From DATESN01 sp035270785 (GTDB lineage: Bacteria > Bacillota > Clostridia > Lachnospirales > Lachnospiraceae): a DNA stretch of 64,000 nucleotides. This document shows, in pieces, positions 16,357 to 25,771 of the stretch (its first letter is position 1; the number at the start of each line of letters is the position of its first letter). Position numbers and translations under genes: made by a program. Location: the NCBI GenBank assembly GCA_035270785.1, contig DATESN010000106.1, forward strand, positions 62,001-126,000. The letters run 5' to 3'. Under the pieces are notes generated by a model. That model was not told where the DNA came from. It made no database searches and saw only the letters and a program-made list of their open reading frames with translations.

Positions 16357-18747
16357 ATGTTTAATGTAATCAAAAGAGATGGTATGCAACTGAATTTTAA
16401 TCTTGCTAAAATTAATGATGCAATTATGAAAGCTTTTACGGCAACAGAGGTAAATTTCAATAATGATATTATTGATTTATTATCTTTACGAGTAACTTCT
16501 GATTTTCAAAGTAAGATAAAAGATGGATCTGTTGATGTAGAAGATATTCAAGATAGTGTGGAGAAAGTATTAGAGCAGGCCGGTTATACAGAACCAGCAA
16601 AAGCTTATATTTTATATCGTAAACAAAGAGAAAAAATGCGTACAATGAAATCGACAATTTTAGATTACAAAGATGTTGTGAACGGCTATGTAAAGGTAGA
16701 GGATTGGAGAGTAAAGGAAAACTCCACCGTAACCTACTCTGTAGGAGGATTGATTTTAAGCAATTCAGGAGCAGTTACGGCTAATTATTGGCTTTCTGAA
16801 ATATATGATGAAGAAATAAGCGAGGCGCATAGGAATGCAGATATACATATTCATGATTTGTCTATGTTAACAGGATACTGCGCTGGTTGGTCTTTAAAAC
16901 AATTGATAAAAGAAGGACTTGGGGGAATTACGGGAAAGATTACTTCTGCTCCAGCAGCTCATTTATCTGTTCTTTGTAACCAAATGGTTAACTTCTTGGG
17001 AATTATGCAAAATGAATGGGCAGGTGCCCAGGCATTTTCTTCCTTTGATACTTATTTAGCACCTTTTGTCAAGGTAGATAAACTTAGTTATTCGGAAGTG
17101 AAGAAATGCATAGAAGCTTTTATTTATGGTGTTAATACTCCAAGTCGTTGGGGAACCCAAGCACCATTTTCTAATATAACATTAGACTGGACTGTACCTG
17201 GTGACCTTGCAGAATTACCAGCAATTGTTGGCGGCAAGGAAATGAAGTTTGCATATAAAGATTGTAAAAAAGAGATGGACATGATAAATAAGGCTTTCAT
17301 TGAAACAATGATTGAAGGAGATGCCAATGGAAGGGGATTCCAATATCCCATTCCTACATATTCTATTACAAAAGAATTTGATTGGTCAGATAATGAAAAC
17401 AATCGATTACTTTTTGAAATGACCGCAAAATATGGGACACCTTATTTTTCCAACTTCCTTAATTCCGATATGGAACCAAGTGATGTGAGAAGTATGTGCT
17501 GTCGGCTACGTCTTGATTTGCGTGAACTTCGTAAAAAAACGGGGGGATTCTTTGGTGCTGGGGAAAGTACTGGTAGTGTCGGTGTTGTAACTATTAATAT
17601 GCCAAGAATTGCTTATCTTTCTTCTTCAAAAGATGATTTTTATAAAAGATTGAACAGAATGATGGATATATCAGCCAGGAGTTTGAAGATTAAACGTGAT
17701 GTTATCTCAAAATTATTAGAAGAAGGATTATATCCATACACGAAGAAATATCTGGGAAGCTTTAATAACCATTTTTCAACGATTGGTTTAATTGGAATGA
17801 GTGAAGTGGGATTAAATGCAAATTGGTTGCGTGCAGATATGACAAGCTCTAAAACACAAGAATTTTCAAAAGATGTACTAAATCATATGCGTAATCGTTT
17901 ATCGGACTACCAAGAGGAATATGGTGATTTATATAACTTGGAAGCATCTCCTGCTGAGAGTACAACCTATCGTCTTGCTAAGCATGATCTAAAAAAATGG
18001 CCGAATATTAAAACGGCTGGAAAACCAGGAGATGATCCATATTATACAAATTCATCTCATTTGCCAGTTGATTATACGACAGATATTTTCGATGCTCTTG
18101 ACATTCAAGATGATTTGCAAACACTTTATACATCTGGGACTGTTTTCCATGCATTTCTTGGAGAAAAATTACCGGATTGGAAAGCATCTGCAAATCTTGT
18201 TAGAACAATTGCGGAGAATTATAAATTGCCTTATTATACATTGTCCCCTACTTATTCCATTTGTAAGGAACATGGATATCTTGCTGGGGAACAAAAGGAA
18301 TGTCCAATTTGTGGTGGGCGAACAGAAATTTACAGTCGTATTACGGGATATTATAGACCAGTTCAAAATTGGAATGACGGAAAATTACAAGAATATGCAA
18401 ATAGGACTGAATATGAAGTTGCGAATTCGTCTTTGAAAAGACCAACATCAAGAGTAGTAACGTTATCTAACTATGCTGAGGATGTAGAAGTAAATGTGGA
18501 AATTCCACAAAATATTAAATACTTATTTACTACAAAAACATGTCCTAACTGTAAAACAGCTATAGACTGTCTAGAAAATGACTCTTTTGTTCAAATTGAT
18601 GCAGAAGAGAATATGGAACTTGCTTCTCGATATGGAGTAATGCAAGCGCCAACCCTTGTAGTTGTGAATGGAAATAACTTTGTGAAGGTTGTAAATGCTT
18701 CAAATATAAAAAAATATGCTGACAGTCTTATACTTGAGAGAGTATAA
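16357..18747 (+). CDS. nrdD: Anaerobic ribonucleoside-triphosphate reductase with C-terminal redoxin domain
   Basis: A 796-residue protein from ATG 16357 (GGGAAGGGG upstream). Domain order: ATP-cone (about 1-95, FNVIKRDG at the start), glycyl-radical catalytic barrel, a zinc site (SICKEHG with CPICGG), and the glycyl radical loop RITGYYRP with G664. About 70 residues follow that are not usual in NrdD: a thioredoxin/glutaredoxin-like domain with CPNC at 729-732 and a cis-proline-type QAPTLVV motif. The enzyme makes dNTPs under anoxia. NrdD subclasses differ in reductant (formate, glutaredoxin/thioredoxin or ferredoxin); a fused redoxin suggests the redoxin-dependent kind. The activase gene nrdG is not adjacent. 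Confidence 0.94.
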   Translation: MFNVIKRDGMQLNFNLAKINDAIMKAFTATEVNFNNDIIDLLSLRVTSDFQSKIKDGSVDVEDIQDSVEKVLEQAGYTEPAKAYILYRKQREKMRTMKSTILDYKDVVNGYVKVEDWRVKENSTVTYSVGGLILSNSGAVTANYWLSEIYDEEISEAHRNADIHIHDLSMLTGYCAGWSLKQLIKEGLGGITGKITSAPAAHLSVLCNQMVNFLGIMQNEWAGAQAFSSFDTYLAPFVKVDKLSYSEVKKCIEAFIYGVNTPSRWGTQAPFSNITLDWTVPGDLAELPAIVGGKEMKFAYKDCKKEMDMINKAFIETMIEGDANGRGFQYPIPTYSITKEFDWSDNENNRLLFEMTAKYGTPYFSNFLNSDMEPSDVRSMCCRLRLDLRELRKKTGGFFGAGESTGSVGVVTINMPRIAYLSSSKDDFYKRLNRMMDISARSLKIKRDVISKLLEEGLYPYTKKYLGSFNNHFSTIGLIGMSEVGLNANWLRADMTSSKTQEFSKDVLNHMRNRLSDYQEEYGDLYNLEASPAESTTYRLAKHDLKKWPNIKTAGKPGDDPYYTNSSHLPVDYTTDIFDALDIQDDLQTLYTSGTVFHAFLGEKLPDWKASANLVRTIAENYKLPYYTLSPTYSICKEHGYLAGEQKECPICGGRTEIYSRITGYYRPVQNWNDGKLQEYANRTEYEVANSSLKRPTSRVVTLSNYAEDVEVNVEIPQNIKYLFTTKTCPNCKTAIDCLENDSFVQIDAEENMELASRYGVMQAPTLVVVNGNNFVKVVNASNIKKYADSLILERV

Positions 18748-18792
18748 TGGAGAAAAATATTCTAGCATAACTAAAATACAAGGGGGATTCTT

Positions 18793-19194
18793 ATGGATAG
18801 CATGTTTTTAAGAATCAAAGGAATTATAAAAAAAGATAATAAATATTTAGTCATTAAGCGATGGGTTGATGATCGTATTCCAGAACCCTTCGTATGGGAA
18901 TTTATAGATGGAAAGGTGGCTTTCGGTGAGTCACCAGATGATGCAGTAATACGATTGATAAGAGAACTGATTGGTATTGATGGAATGATTGATAAAATAG
19001 TTTATACATGGTCCCAGATGTTAGGGGATACCCAGTGCGTAGGAATTGCATATGTTTGCAATATAGATTCTGATGAATCTAATTTTGTATTACCGGAAGA
19101 ATTTGGTGCATGGGAATGGATAGAACGAGATAAATTTGATCATTATATTGAAAATAGCTATGTACTAAAAGATTTAGAAGGCGTTGAACTTTAG
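18793..19194 (+). CDS. Nudix-fold protein with degenerate Nudix box
   Basis: A 133-residue protein with the Nudix fold pattern. The Nudix box region reads GKVAFGESPDDAVIRLIREL followed by IGI. Compared with the consensus G-x5-E-x7-R-E-U-x-E-E-x-G-U, the first Glu and the Arg are kept. The Glu after the Arg is Leu, and one of the two metal-binding glutamates is also Leu. It may be weakly active or a binding protein. It sits between nrdD and pyrF, with GGGGG at 18782-18786 before the ATG and only 54 bp before the pyrF start, so it could be cotranscribed. Substrate unknown. Confidence 0.75.
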   Translation: MDSMFLRIKGIIKKDNKYLVIKRWVDDRIPEPFVWEFIDGKVAFGESPDDAVIRLIRELIGIDGMIDKIVYTWSQMLGDTQCVGIAYVCNIDSDESNFVLPEEFGAWEWIERDKFDHYIENSYVLKDLEGVEL

Positions 19195-19248
19195 TTTGAC
19201 GTCTTTATTTTAGTGGTATTTCATTTTTATAAGAGAAAGGAAAACAAC

Positions 19249-20178
19249 ATGATTAATAAGTTGGTTGAAAAAATTAATAAAACAAATGCGCCTATCGTAG
19301 TGGGATTGGATCCTATGCTATCCTTTATTCCGGATCATATTACGAAAAAGGCATTTCATGAATATGGTGAAAATCTTCAAGGTGTTGGTGAGGCAGTATG
19401 GCAATATAACAAGGAGATTATTGATAAAATATATGATTTAATCCCTGCTGTAAAACCTCAAATTGCAATGTACGAACAATTTGGTATTGAGGGTCTCATT
19501 GCATTTAAAAAAACGATTGATTATTGCAAGGAGAAAGATCTAGTAGTAATTGGAGATATTAAAAGGGGCGATATTGGCTCTACTTCTGCAGCATATGCCA
19601 TTGGACACTTAGGGAGTGTGAAAATTGGGAACAATAAATATAGGGGATTTAATGAAGATTTCGTAACTGTGAATCCATATTTAGGTTCTGACGGAGTCAA
19701 TCCTTTTATTGACGTGTGTAAAGAGGAGAAAAAGGGACTTTTTATTTTGGTTAAAACATCAAATCCAAGCAGTGGAGAATTTCAAGATCAATTAATTAAT
19801 GGAAGGCCCTTGTACGAATTAGTTGGAGAAAAAGTAGCCCAGTGGGGAGAAAATTGTATGGGAGATTCTTATAGTTATATTGGTGCTGTGGTAGGAGCTA
19901 CTTATCCGGAAACGGGTAAAGTTCTACGTAAGATAATGCCTAAGTCTTTTATTCTTGTACCAGGATATGGTGCACAAGGAGGAAAAGGAAAAGATTTAGT
20001 TCACTTCTTTAACAAGGACGGACTGGGAGCAATTGTTAATTCATCCAGGGGAATTATAGCAGCATATCAAATGGATAAGTATGCCAGCTATGGGGCCGAA
20101 AATTTTGGTGATGCATCACGAGCAGCAGTCATAGATATGATTGAAGATATCAGCGGAGCATTAAATAGAGCGAAATAG
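19249..20178 (+). CDS. pyrF: Orotidine 5'-phosphate decarboxylase
   Basis: A 309-residue protein from ATG 19249 (GAAAGGAAAA upstream); the in-frame ATG at 19213 lacks a ribosome site. Motifs include VVGLDPML at the N-terminus, the catalytic DIKRGDI, and the C-terminal LVPGYGAQGG phosphate-binding loop. The length matches the longer OMP decarboxylase subfamily found in clostridia and mycobacteria. It catalyses the last step of UMP synthesis and lies 10 bp before pyrE, which supplies its substrate. Confidence 0.96.
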   Translation: MINKLVEKINKTNAPIVVGLDPMLSFIPDHITKKAFHEYGENLQGVGEAVWQYNKEIIDKIYDLIPAVKPQIAMYEQFGIEGLIAFKKTIDYCKEKDLVVIGDIKRGDIGSTSAAYAIGHLGSVKIGNNKYRGFNEDFVTVNPYLGSDGVNPFIDVCKEEKKGLFILVKTSNPSSGEFQDQLINGRPLYELVGEKVAQWGENCMGDSYSYIGAVVGATYPETGKVLRKIMPKSFILVPGYGAQGGKGKDLVHFFNKDGLGAIVNSSRGIIAAYQMDKYASYGAENFGDASRAAVIDMIEDISGALNRAK

Positions 20179-20188
20179 GGGAGGAAAT

Positions 20189-20863
20189 ATGGAACAATAT
20201 AAACAAGATTTTATAGAATTTATGGTAGACTGTCATGTTTTAAAATTTGGAGATTTTACAACAAAAAGTGGAAGAAAAACGCCATTCTTTGTAAATACAG
20301 GATTTTATCGTACGGGAAAACAATTAAAAAGATTAGGACAGTACTATGCAAAAGCTATTCATGAAAAGTTTGGGTTAGAATTTGATGTACTTTTTGGTCC
20401 AGCGTACAAAGGAATTCCATTAACGGTTGCAACTACAATGGCAATCAGTGATATGTATGATAAAGATATTAAATATTGCTCCAATCGTAAAGAAGTAAAA
20501 GATCATGGAGATAAAGGAATTTTATTAGGAAGTCCATTGGAAGATGGTAATAGAGTCCTATTAATTGAAGATGTTACTACAGCAGGAACCTCTATCGGAG
20601 AAACAATTCCCATTATTAAGGCCCAGGGAAATGTAAGTGTATGTGGTCTTGTAGTAAGTGTTGATAGAATGGAACGTGGGCAAGGCTCTAAAAGTGCACT
20701 TGCAGAAATTGCAGAAACCTATGCATTTCCAACAACGGCTATTGTAACCATGGAAGAAGTGGTAAAACATTTATATAATAAGCCATATCAAGGTATCCTC
20801 TATATTGATGATGCACTAAAAATGGCGATTGATGGTTATTATGAGCAATATGGAGCAATATAA
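20189..20863 (+). CDS. pyrE: Orotate phosphoribosyltransferase
   Basis: A 224-residue enzyme with the PRPP-binding motif VLLIEDVTTAGTS and the N-terminal KSGRKTPFFVNTG orotate-binding segment. It converts orotate and PRPP to OMP, the substrate of the upstream PyrF. GGGAGG precedes the ATG by a short distance and the gap to pyrF is 10 bp, so the two are an operon. Confidence 0.96.
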   Translation: MEQYKQDFIEFMVDCHVLKFGDFTTKSGRKTPFFVNTGFYRTGKQLKRLGQYYAKAIHEKFGLEFDVLFGPAYKGIPLTVATTMAISDMYDKDIKYCSNRKEVKDHGDKGILLGSPLEDGNRVLLIEDVTTAGTSIGETIPIIKAQGNVSVCGLVVSVDRMERGQGSKSALAEIAETYAFPTTAIVTMEEVVKHLYNKPYQGILYIDDALKMAIDGYYEQYGAI

Positions 20864-20883
20864 ATAAAAGAAGGGGTGTAAAG

Positions 20884-21036
20884 ATGGAAGAGAGAACATT
20901 TAAAGTAATGGCAAGAACGGGAGCATTTAACCTTACATTAGGAATTATTACACTGGTGGCAGGACTTGCTGGTGGTATTTTACTGATTGTTAGTGGAGCA
21001 AAATTGCTCTCACAAAAGACGAAAATTATGTTTTAG
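20884..21036 (+). CDS. Small membrane protein, 50 residues
   Basis: A short gene beginning MEERTFKVMARTGAFNLTLG with GAAGGGG upstream at good spacing, 20 bp after pyrE. Nearly all of residues 15-43 form a single hydrophobic segment rich in Gly (GIITLVAGLAGGILLIVSGA), followed by a short basic tail. It probably spans the membrane once. No function is recognised; it may belong with the three-segment membrane protein encoded next. Confidence 0.65.
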   Translation: MEERTFKVMARTGAFNLTLGIITLVAGLAGGILLIVSGAKLLSQKTKIMF

Positions 21037-21042
21037 TAAAGT

Positions 21043-21070
21043 AATGGGCATTTCAAATGGAATGCCCATT
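21043..21070. other. 10-bp perfect hairpin without T-run
   Basis: AATGGGCATT (21043-21052) pairs with AATGCCCATT (21061-21070), with an 8-nt loop. No T-run follows, so it is more likely an mRNA-stability or processing hairpin, or a weak terminator, between the small membrane gene and the next gene. Confidence 0.55.
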
Positions 21071-21096
21071 TAAAGGTTGAAATAGGGAGTATTAGA

Positions 21097-21432
21097 ATGG
21101 CTAAAAAGAATCAGAAAAAGAATAGCTATATGTTTACCAATAAAAATCATCCACTCAAAGGAATTATGTCAACCATTCTAGGGGCAATTTCAATATTATC
21201 TATTTTTCTTGCAATCTATTTAACCTACGAAAATAAGGGAGAAGCATTGTTACAATATGGTACATCCTTATTTTTGACTACTTTATTTTCTATGGTTGGA
21301 CTTGGATTGGGGATTGCATCAAGAATGGAAAAAGATAAATATTATTTATTTTCTTATTTAGGAATTTTCATTAACTTTTTAGCCGTTTGTGCTATTAGCC
21401 TTATTTTATTCGCAGGAGCTTATGGATTATGA
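21097..21432 (+). CDS. Small three-segment membrane protein (DUF6142-like)
   Basis: A 111-residue protein with a lysine-rich start (MAKKNQKKNSYMF), then three hydrophobic segments: about 22-45, 58-75 and 85-110. It resembles the small DUF6142 membrane proteins of Lachnospiraceae, of unknown function. Its stop codon overlaps the start of the aminopeptidase gene (ATGA-type 4-bp overlap), so translation of the two is coupled. A function cannot be inferred from sequence alone. Confidence 0.7.
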   Translation: MAKKNQKKNSYMFTNKNHPLKGIMSTILGAISILSIFLAIYLTYENKGEALLQYGTSLFLTTLFSMVGLGLGIASRMEKDKYYLFSYLGIFINFLAVCAISLILFAGAYGL

Positions 21433-23489
21433 TAAAAGAACGTTATTTATTGGCAAAAGAGAGAATACAGGAAACCATGATTGAAACTACCATAAAAGAG
21501 CCTTTCAACCTTTATTTCAAGGAGATGGCTGCTTTTTTACAACAAATGATAGTTTTATTTGAAGAAGAAAAAGATGTTGATAAAGAGTTGAGTCTTGTTT
21601 GGCTACAGGATAGAAATCAGCGGCTATTTATTGATATACTCCAACCAAGTTATGATAAAAGCTATGCTAATCCTGAGGTAGCATTGTTTAAATTAGGAGA
21701 TGAATATGGACAGATATTCAGTTTCTTATATGTAGAACTAAGAAGTCTCATTGAGGCTGCTTTTGAACAAGATTTATTTGAAATGGTCATTCGCATGGAG
21801 CTTTTTTTAGAAATATATAGTGCATTTTCTTATTCTTTTGAGGAAATAGAAAAGCAACCTAAGGTAGAAGAAATAAAACAAATCATATATTGGTTTGTCA
21901 GTGATTATTCGGAACCGGCTATGGAAAAGAGAATTAGAGAGCAATTAGACCCAGAGTGTAATTTTGCAACAAAGATTATCATGACAAGTGATTTAGAGGA
22001 TGTAAGATATCTGTATCGTTTTGGGGAATATATAACAGATAACCAATTAAAGATAGCAAAACATTTAAATGCTCTTTCAGAAGAAACAATACAGTTGATG
22101 GCAAAGACCTATACGGAAGGATTTCGTATGGGCTTCATTTTAGGTAACAAAGATTTATCAAAAAAGAAAGTGGTTAACATAAGGTATTCTATAGGCTTTG
22201 AGAGAGTGGTGAAACAAGCCATTCTGAATTTTGAAGAAATGGGGTTAAAACCTACGATATATCGAGCATCTAATAGTGTTTTCTATAAGCGTGGTGTTTC
22301 TAAAATTGGCTATTATGGTGCAATTCCTAATAAGCAATATGATTATGATCATAAAGAAGACTCTGCACTTTTTTTAGATAAGAATTATGTAAATAGAAAA
22401 TTAGAAGTATTAAAGGCGGCCTATGAGGAACAAAGGGAATTAGCAAATGTTCATGCAGGGCCAGCTTGTATGGAGATATTTGGAGAATATCCATTTGCGC
22501 CAGTCTATAAGAAGCAAGCACTAAGTTTATCCAATAAGCAGCAGAAGCTTTCGGTAGAATTTGCTTCGGAATCAGGTCAAATCGTAAATGAATATATCAA
22601 AGGGGAAGAAAGAAGTTTTACAATTATCGCTTTTCCTGTTCCTGAAATCGGAGAGCAGTTCGAGGAAATATTTAATGAGATTATTAAAATAAATACCCTT
22701 GACTACAAACTATATGAAGGAATTCAAAATACAATAATAGATACCCTAAATCAAGCAGAACAAGTACAAATATTAGGAACGAATGGAAATAAAACAGATT
22801 TAATGGTATCATTACACCCATTGACTAACATAGACAACGAGACGAAATTTGAAAATTGTGTAGCAGACGTTAATATTCCAGTGGGGGAAGTATTTACCTC
22901 TCCCGTATTAAAAGGGACTACGGGAACCTTATTTGTAAAAAAAGTATTTTTAGGTGAATTAGAGTACAAAAAATTAGAATTAAAGTTTGAAGATGGTATG
23001 ATTAGTGATTATTCTTGTAGTAATTTTGATAACGAAGTGGAGAACAGAAAGTATATCAAGGATAATCTACTTTTTCATCATGACACGTTACCAATGGGCG
23101 AATTTGCAATTGGTACAAATACAACTGCTTATGTGATGGCAGGTAAATATCAAATATTTGATAAGCTACCAATTTTAATAGCTGAAAAAATGGGACCTCA
23201 TTTTGCAGTTGGAGATACATGTTATTCTCATAGTGAAGATGTAAAGGTTTGTAATCCTGACGGCAAAGAAATTGTTGCAAAAGATAATGAACTGTCCATT
23301 TTAAGAAAAGTAGATATTAAGAAAGCGTATTTTAACTGTCATACAGATATAACCATTCCATATGATGAATTGGGTCAATTAGTAGCTATAAAAAAGGATG
23401 GCAGCAAAATTCCGATTATAGAAATGGGAAGGTTTGTGCTACCTGGTTGTGAAAAATTAAATGAACCGTTTGAAAACCTATTGCGATAG
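21429..23489 (+). CDS. M29-type metallo-aminopeptidase with long N-terminal extension
   Basis: A 686-residue protein. The C-terminal 400 residues match the M29 aminopeptidase T/leucyl aminopeptidase family: NIPVGEVFTSP, MGEFAIGTN and EKMGPHFAVGDTCYSHSE carry the Glu, His and Asp metal ligands. M29 enzymes usually have about 410 residues, so the first 270, largely helical, are an extra domain of unknown role. The enzyme would remove N-terminal residues from peptides in the cytoplasm. It is translationally coupled to the upstream membrane protein and lies 64 bp before purE. Confidence 0.85.
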   Translation: MIKERYLLAKERIQETMIETTIKEPFNLYFKEMAAFLQQMIVLFEEEKDVDKELSLVWLQDRNQRLFIDILQPSYDKSYANPEVALFKLGDEYGQIFSFLYVELRSLIEAAFEQDLFEMVIRMELFLEIYSAFSYSFEEIEKQPKVEEIKQIIYWFVSDYSEPAMEKRIREQLDPECNFATKIIMTSDLEDVRYLYRFGEYITDNQLKIAKHLNALSEETIQLMAKTYTEGFRMGFILGNKDLSKKKVVNIRYSIGFERVVKQAILNFEEMGLKPTIYRASNSVFYKRGVSKIGYYGAIPNKQYDYDHKEDSALFLDKNYVNRKLEVLKAAYEEQRELANVHAGPACMEIFGEYPFAPVYKKQALSLSNKQQKLSVEFASESGQIVNEYIKGEERSFTIIAFPVPEIGEQFEEIFNEIIKINTLDYKLYEGIQNTIIDTLNQAEQVQILGTNGNKTDLMVSLHPLTNIDNETKFENCVADVNIPVGEVFTSPVLKGTTGTLFVKKVFLGELEYKKLELKFEDGMISDYSCSNFDNEVENRKYIKDNLLFHHDTLPMGEFAIGTNTTAYVMAGKYQIFDKLPILIAEKMGPHFAVGDTCYSHSEDVKVCNPDGKEIVAKDNELSILRKVDIKKAYFNCHTDITIPYDELGQLVAIKKDGSKIPIIEMGRFVLPGCEKLNEPFENLLR

Positions 23490-23553
23490 AGGTCATTTTT
23501 TAGTAAACTGTAACTATCTATCAAAATAGGTAAGAAAGTGAGGAGGAATGAAT

Positions 23554-24057
23554 ATGTCAAAAGTAGGAATTGTAATGGGAAGTGACTCGGATATGCCAAT
23601 TATGGCAAAGGCAGCCGACATTTTAGAAGAGTTTGGAGTTTCATATGAGATTACAATTATTTCTGCCCATAGAGAGCCTGATATATTTTTTAAATATGCA
23701 AATGCTGCAGAAGAAAAAGGGTATAAAGTGATTATTGCAGGAGCAGGAATGGCAGCTCACTTACCAGGAATGTGTGCAGCAATCTTTCCAATGCCAGTCA
23801 TTGGCATTCCAATGCATACAACATCACTAGGGGGCGTAGATTCGTTATATTCAATTGTACAAATGCCTTCAGGAATTCCGGTAGCAACGGTAGCAATTAA
23901 CGGAGGAGCAAATGCTGGCTTACTTGCTGCAAAAATTCTAGCAACTTCAGATAGTGAATTATTAGAAAAGATAAAAAGATATTCAGCAAACCTAAAAGAG
24001 GGTGTTCAAGCAAAGGATGCTAAATTGCAAGAAGTAGGCTATAAGGAATACAAATAA
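23554..24057 (+). CDS. purE: N5-carboxyaminoimidazole ribonucleotide mutase
   Basis: A 167-residue protein starting at ATG 23554: AGGAGG at 23541-23546 is 7 nt upstream, whereas the earlier ATG 23548 would be only 1 nt away. Class I PurE motifs: GSDSDMP near the N-terminus, SAHREPD with the catalytic His, and GAGMAAHLPGM. It moves the carboxyl group in purine synthesis. purK is not adjacent. It is the first gene of the purE-M-N-D run. Confidence 0.96.
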   Translation: MSKVGIVMGSDSDMPIMAKAADILEEFGVSYEITIISAHREPDIFFKYANAAEEKGYKVIIAGAGMAAHLPGMCAAIFPMPVIGIPMHTTSLGGVDSLYSIVQMPSGIPVATVAINGGANAGLLAAKILATSDSELLEKIKRYSANLKEGVQAKDAKLQEVGYKEYK

Positions 24058-24082
24058 AAATAAACATAAGGTGGATTTAATC

Positions 24083-25108
24083 ATGGATTATAAAAAAGCA
24101 GGTGTTGATATTGAAGCAGGATATAAATCAGTAGAACTTATGAAGAAGCATGTACAACAAACAATGAGGCCAGAAGTGCTAGGAGGTCTCGGAGGTTTTT
24201 CAGGAGCTTTTTCAATGGGAAAATTCAAAGATATGGAAAAACCAACTTTAGTGTCAGGAACGGATGGTGTTGGCACAAAGTTAAAATTAGCTTTTTTAAT
24301 GGACAAGCACGATACCATTGGTATTGATTGTGTTGCAATGTGTGTTAACGATATTGCATGTGCTGGTGGTGAACCATTATTTTTCTTGGATTATATTGCA
24401 TGTGGTAAAAATGTACCTGAAAAAATAGCAACAATTGTTAAGGGTGTAGCGGATGGTTGCATTCAATCTGGAGCAGCACTTATTGGCGGAGAAACAGCGG
24501 AGATGCCAGGGTTTTATCCTATTGACGAATATGATCTTGCTGGATTTGCAGTAGGGGTTGTAGATGAGAAAGACTTAATTACTGGAAAAGATCTTATGGT
24601 GGGTGATGTTTTGATTGGAATAGCATCTTCAGGAGTACATAGCAATGGATTCTCTCTTGTAAGAAAAGTATTTGATATGACAAGTGATAGCTTAAATGTT
24701 TACTATAAGGAACTTGGCAAAACACTAGGAGAAGCATTGATTGCCCCTACAAAAATATATGTTAAAGCATTGCAAACGATAAAAGATGCAAAGATTAGAA
24801 TTAAAGCGTGTAGTCATATAACAGGCGGTGGTTTTTATGAAAATATTCCTAGAATGTTACCAGAGGGCGTTCATGCAGTAGTAAGAAAAGACAGCTATGA
24901 AGTGCCAGCAATTTTTAAATTACTACAAAAAACAGGGAATATTGAAGAAGATATGATGTATAACACCTATAATATGGGAATAGGTATGTTGGTTGCTGTT
25001 GATTCAAAGGATGTTGCGGCAACAGTTGCGGCAATAGAGGCGGCTGGTGAAACACCATATGTGATAGGTAAGATTGAAGCTGGAGAAAAAGGAGTCACAT
25101 TATGCTAA
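24083..25108 (+). CDS. purM: Phosphoribosylformylglycinamidine cyclo-ligase (AIR synthetase)
   Basis: A 341-residue enzyme from ATG 24083 (AAGGTGG 8 nt upstream). Signature segments are SGTDGVGTKLKLA, NDIACAGGEPLFFLDYIACG and GGETAEMPGFY, all typical of PurM. It closes the imidazole ring using ATP. The gene lies 25 bp after purE and overlaps purN by 7 bp. Confidence 0.96.
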   Translation: MDYKKAGVDIEAGYKSVELMKKHVQQTMRPEVLGGLGGFSGAFSMGKFKDMEKPTLVSGTDGVGTKLKLAFLMDKHDTIGIDCVAMCVNDIACAGGEPLFFLDYIACGKNVPEKIATIVKGVADGCIQSGAALIGGETAEMPGFYPIDEYDLAGFAVGVVDEKDLITGKDLMVGDVLIGIASSGVHSNGFSLVRKVFDMTSDSLNVYYKELGKTLGEALIAPTKIYVKALQTIKDAKIRIKACSHITGGGFYENIPRMLPEGVHAVVRKDSYEVPAIFKLLQKTGNIEEDMMYNTYNMGIGMLVAVDSKDVAATVAAIEAAGETPYVIGKIEAGEKGVTLC

Positions 25109-25764
25109 AAATAGTAGTATGTGTTTCGGGCGGTGGAACGAATCTACAAGCAATTATAGATGGTATCGCAAGTAATACAATTACTAATACACAGATTGTA
25201 AGGGTCGTTAGCAATAATAAAAAGGCTTTTGGACTAGAGAGAGCAAGAAAAAACGGAATAGATGCCATGGCATTAGTGCCAAGTGAATTTAAAGAACGAA
25301 GCAAGTTTAATGAAGCCTTCTTACAAGCCGTTGATGAAGTAGATGCTGATTTACTTGTTTTGGCAGGATTTTTAGTAGTAATTCCAGAAGCAATCATTGA
25401 AAAATATAACAATCGTATTATAAATGTACATCCTTCTTTGATTCCATCCTTTTGTGGAACAGGATATTATGGTTTAAAAGTTCATGAGGGTGCATTATCT
25501 AGGGGAGTTAAGGTAACTGGTGCTACCGTACATTTTGTAGATAAAGGAACGGACACAGGACCAATCATCATGCAAAAATCAGTAGAAGTAAAAATTACAG
25601 ATACTCCGGAAATACTTCAAAAAAGGGTAATGGAACAAGCAGAGTGGGTTATTATGCCAAAAGCAATTGATTTAATTGCCAATGGAAAGATTAAGGTAGT
25701 GAATGGTAGGGTAATAGTAGAGGAATCATTAGATTTGAAGAATAAGCAGACGAAAATGGAGTAG
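25102..25764 (+). CDS. purN: Phosphoribosylglycinamide formyltransferase
   Basis: A 220-residue enzyme with the GART motifs: N-terminal VSGGGTNLQAIID, the catalytic NVHPSLIPSF, and the GATVHFVDKGTDTGPII segment with the conserved Asp. It uses 10-formyl-tetrahydrofolate to formylate GAR. Start ATG 25102 lies inside the purM end and has GGAG upstream. It is about 15-20 residues longer than E. coli PurN, mainly at the C-terminus. Confidence 0.96.
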   Translation: MLKIVVCVSGGGTNLQAIIDGIASNTITNTQIVRVVSNNKKAFGLERARKNGIDAMALVPSEFKERSKFNEAFLQAVDEVDADLLVLAGFLVVIPEAIIEKYNNRIINVHPSLIPSFCGTGYYGLKVHEGALSRGVKVTGATVHFVDKGTDTGPIIMQKSVEVKITDTPEILQKRVMEQAEWVIMPKAIDLIANGKIKVVNGRVIVEESLDLKNKQTKME

Positions 25765-25771
25765 ACAGAAT

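Noticed and set aside
18032..18436. 134-residue + frame inside nrdD
   Set aside because: It overlaps clear NrdD coding sequence including the zinc and glycyl-radical motifs, lacks a ribosome site and has unlikely composition.
23490..23553. Purine riboswitch upstream of purE or purL
   Set aside because: No guanine/PRPP/ZTP aptamer core was found in the short leaders before purE (23490-23553) or purL (41857-41913).
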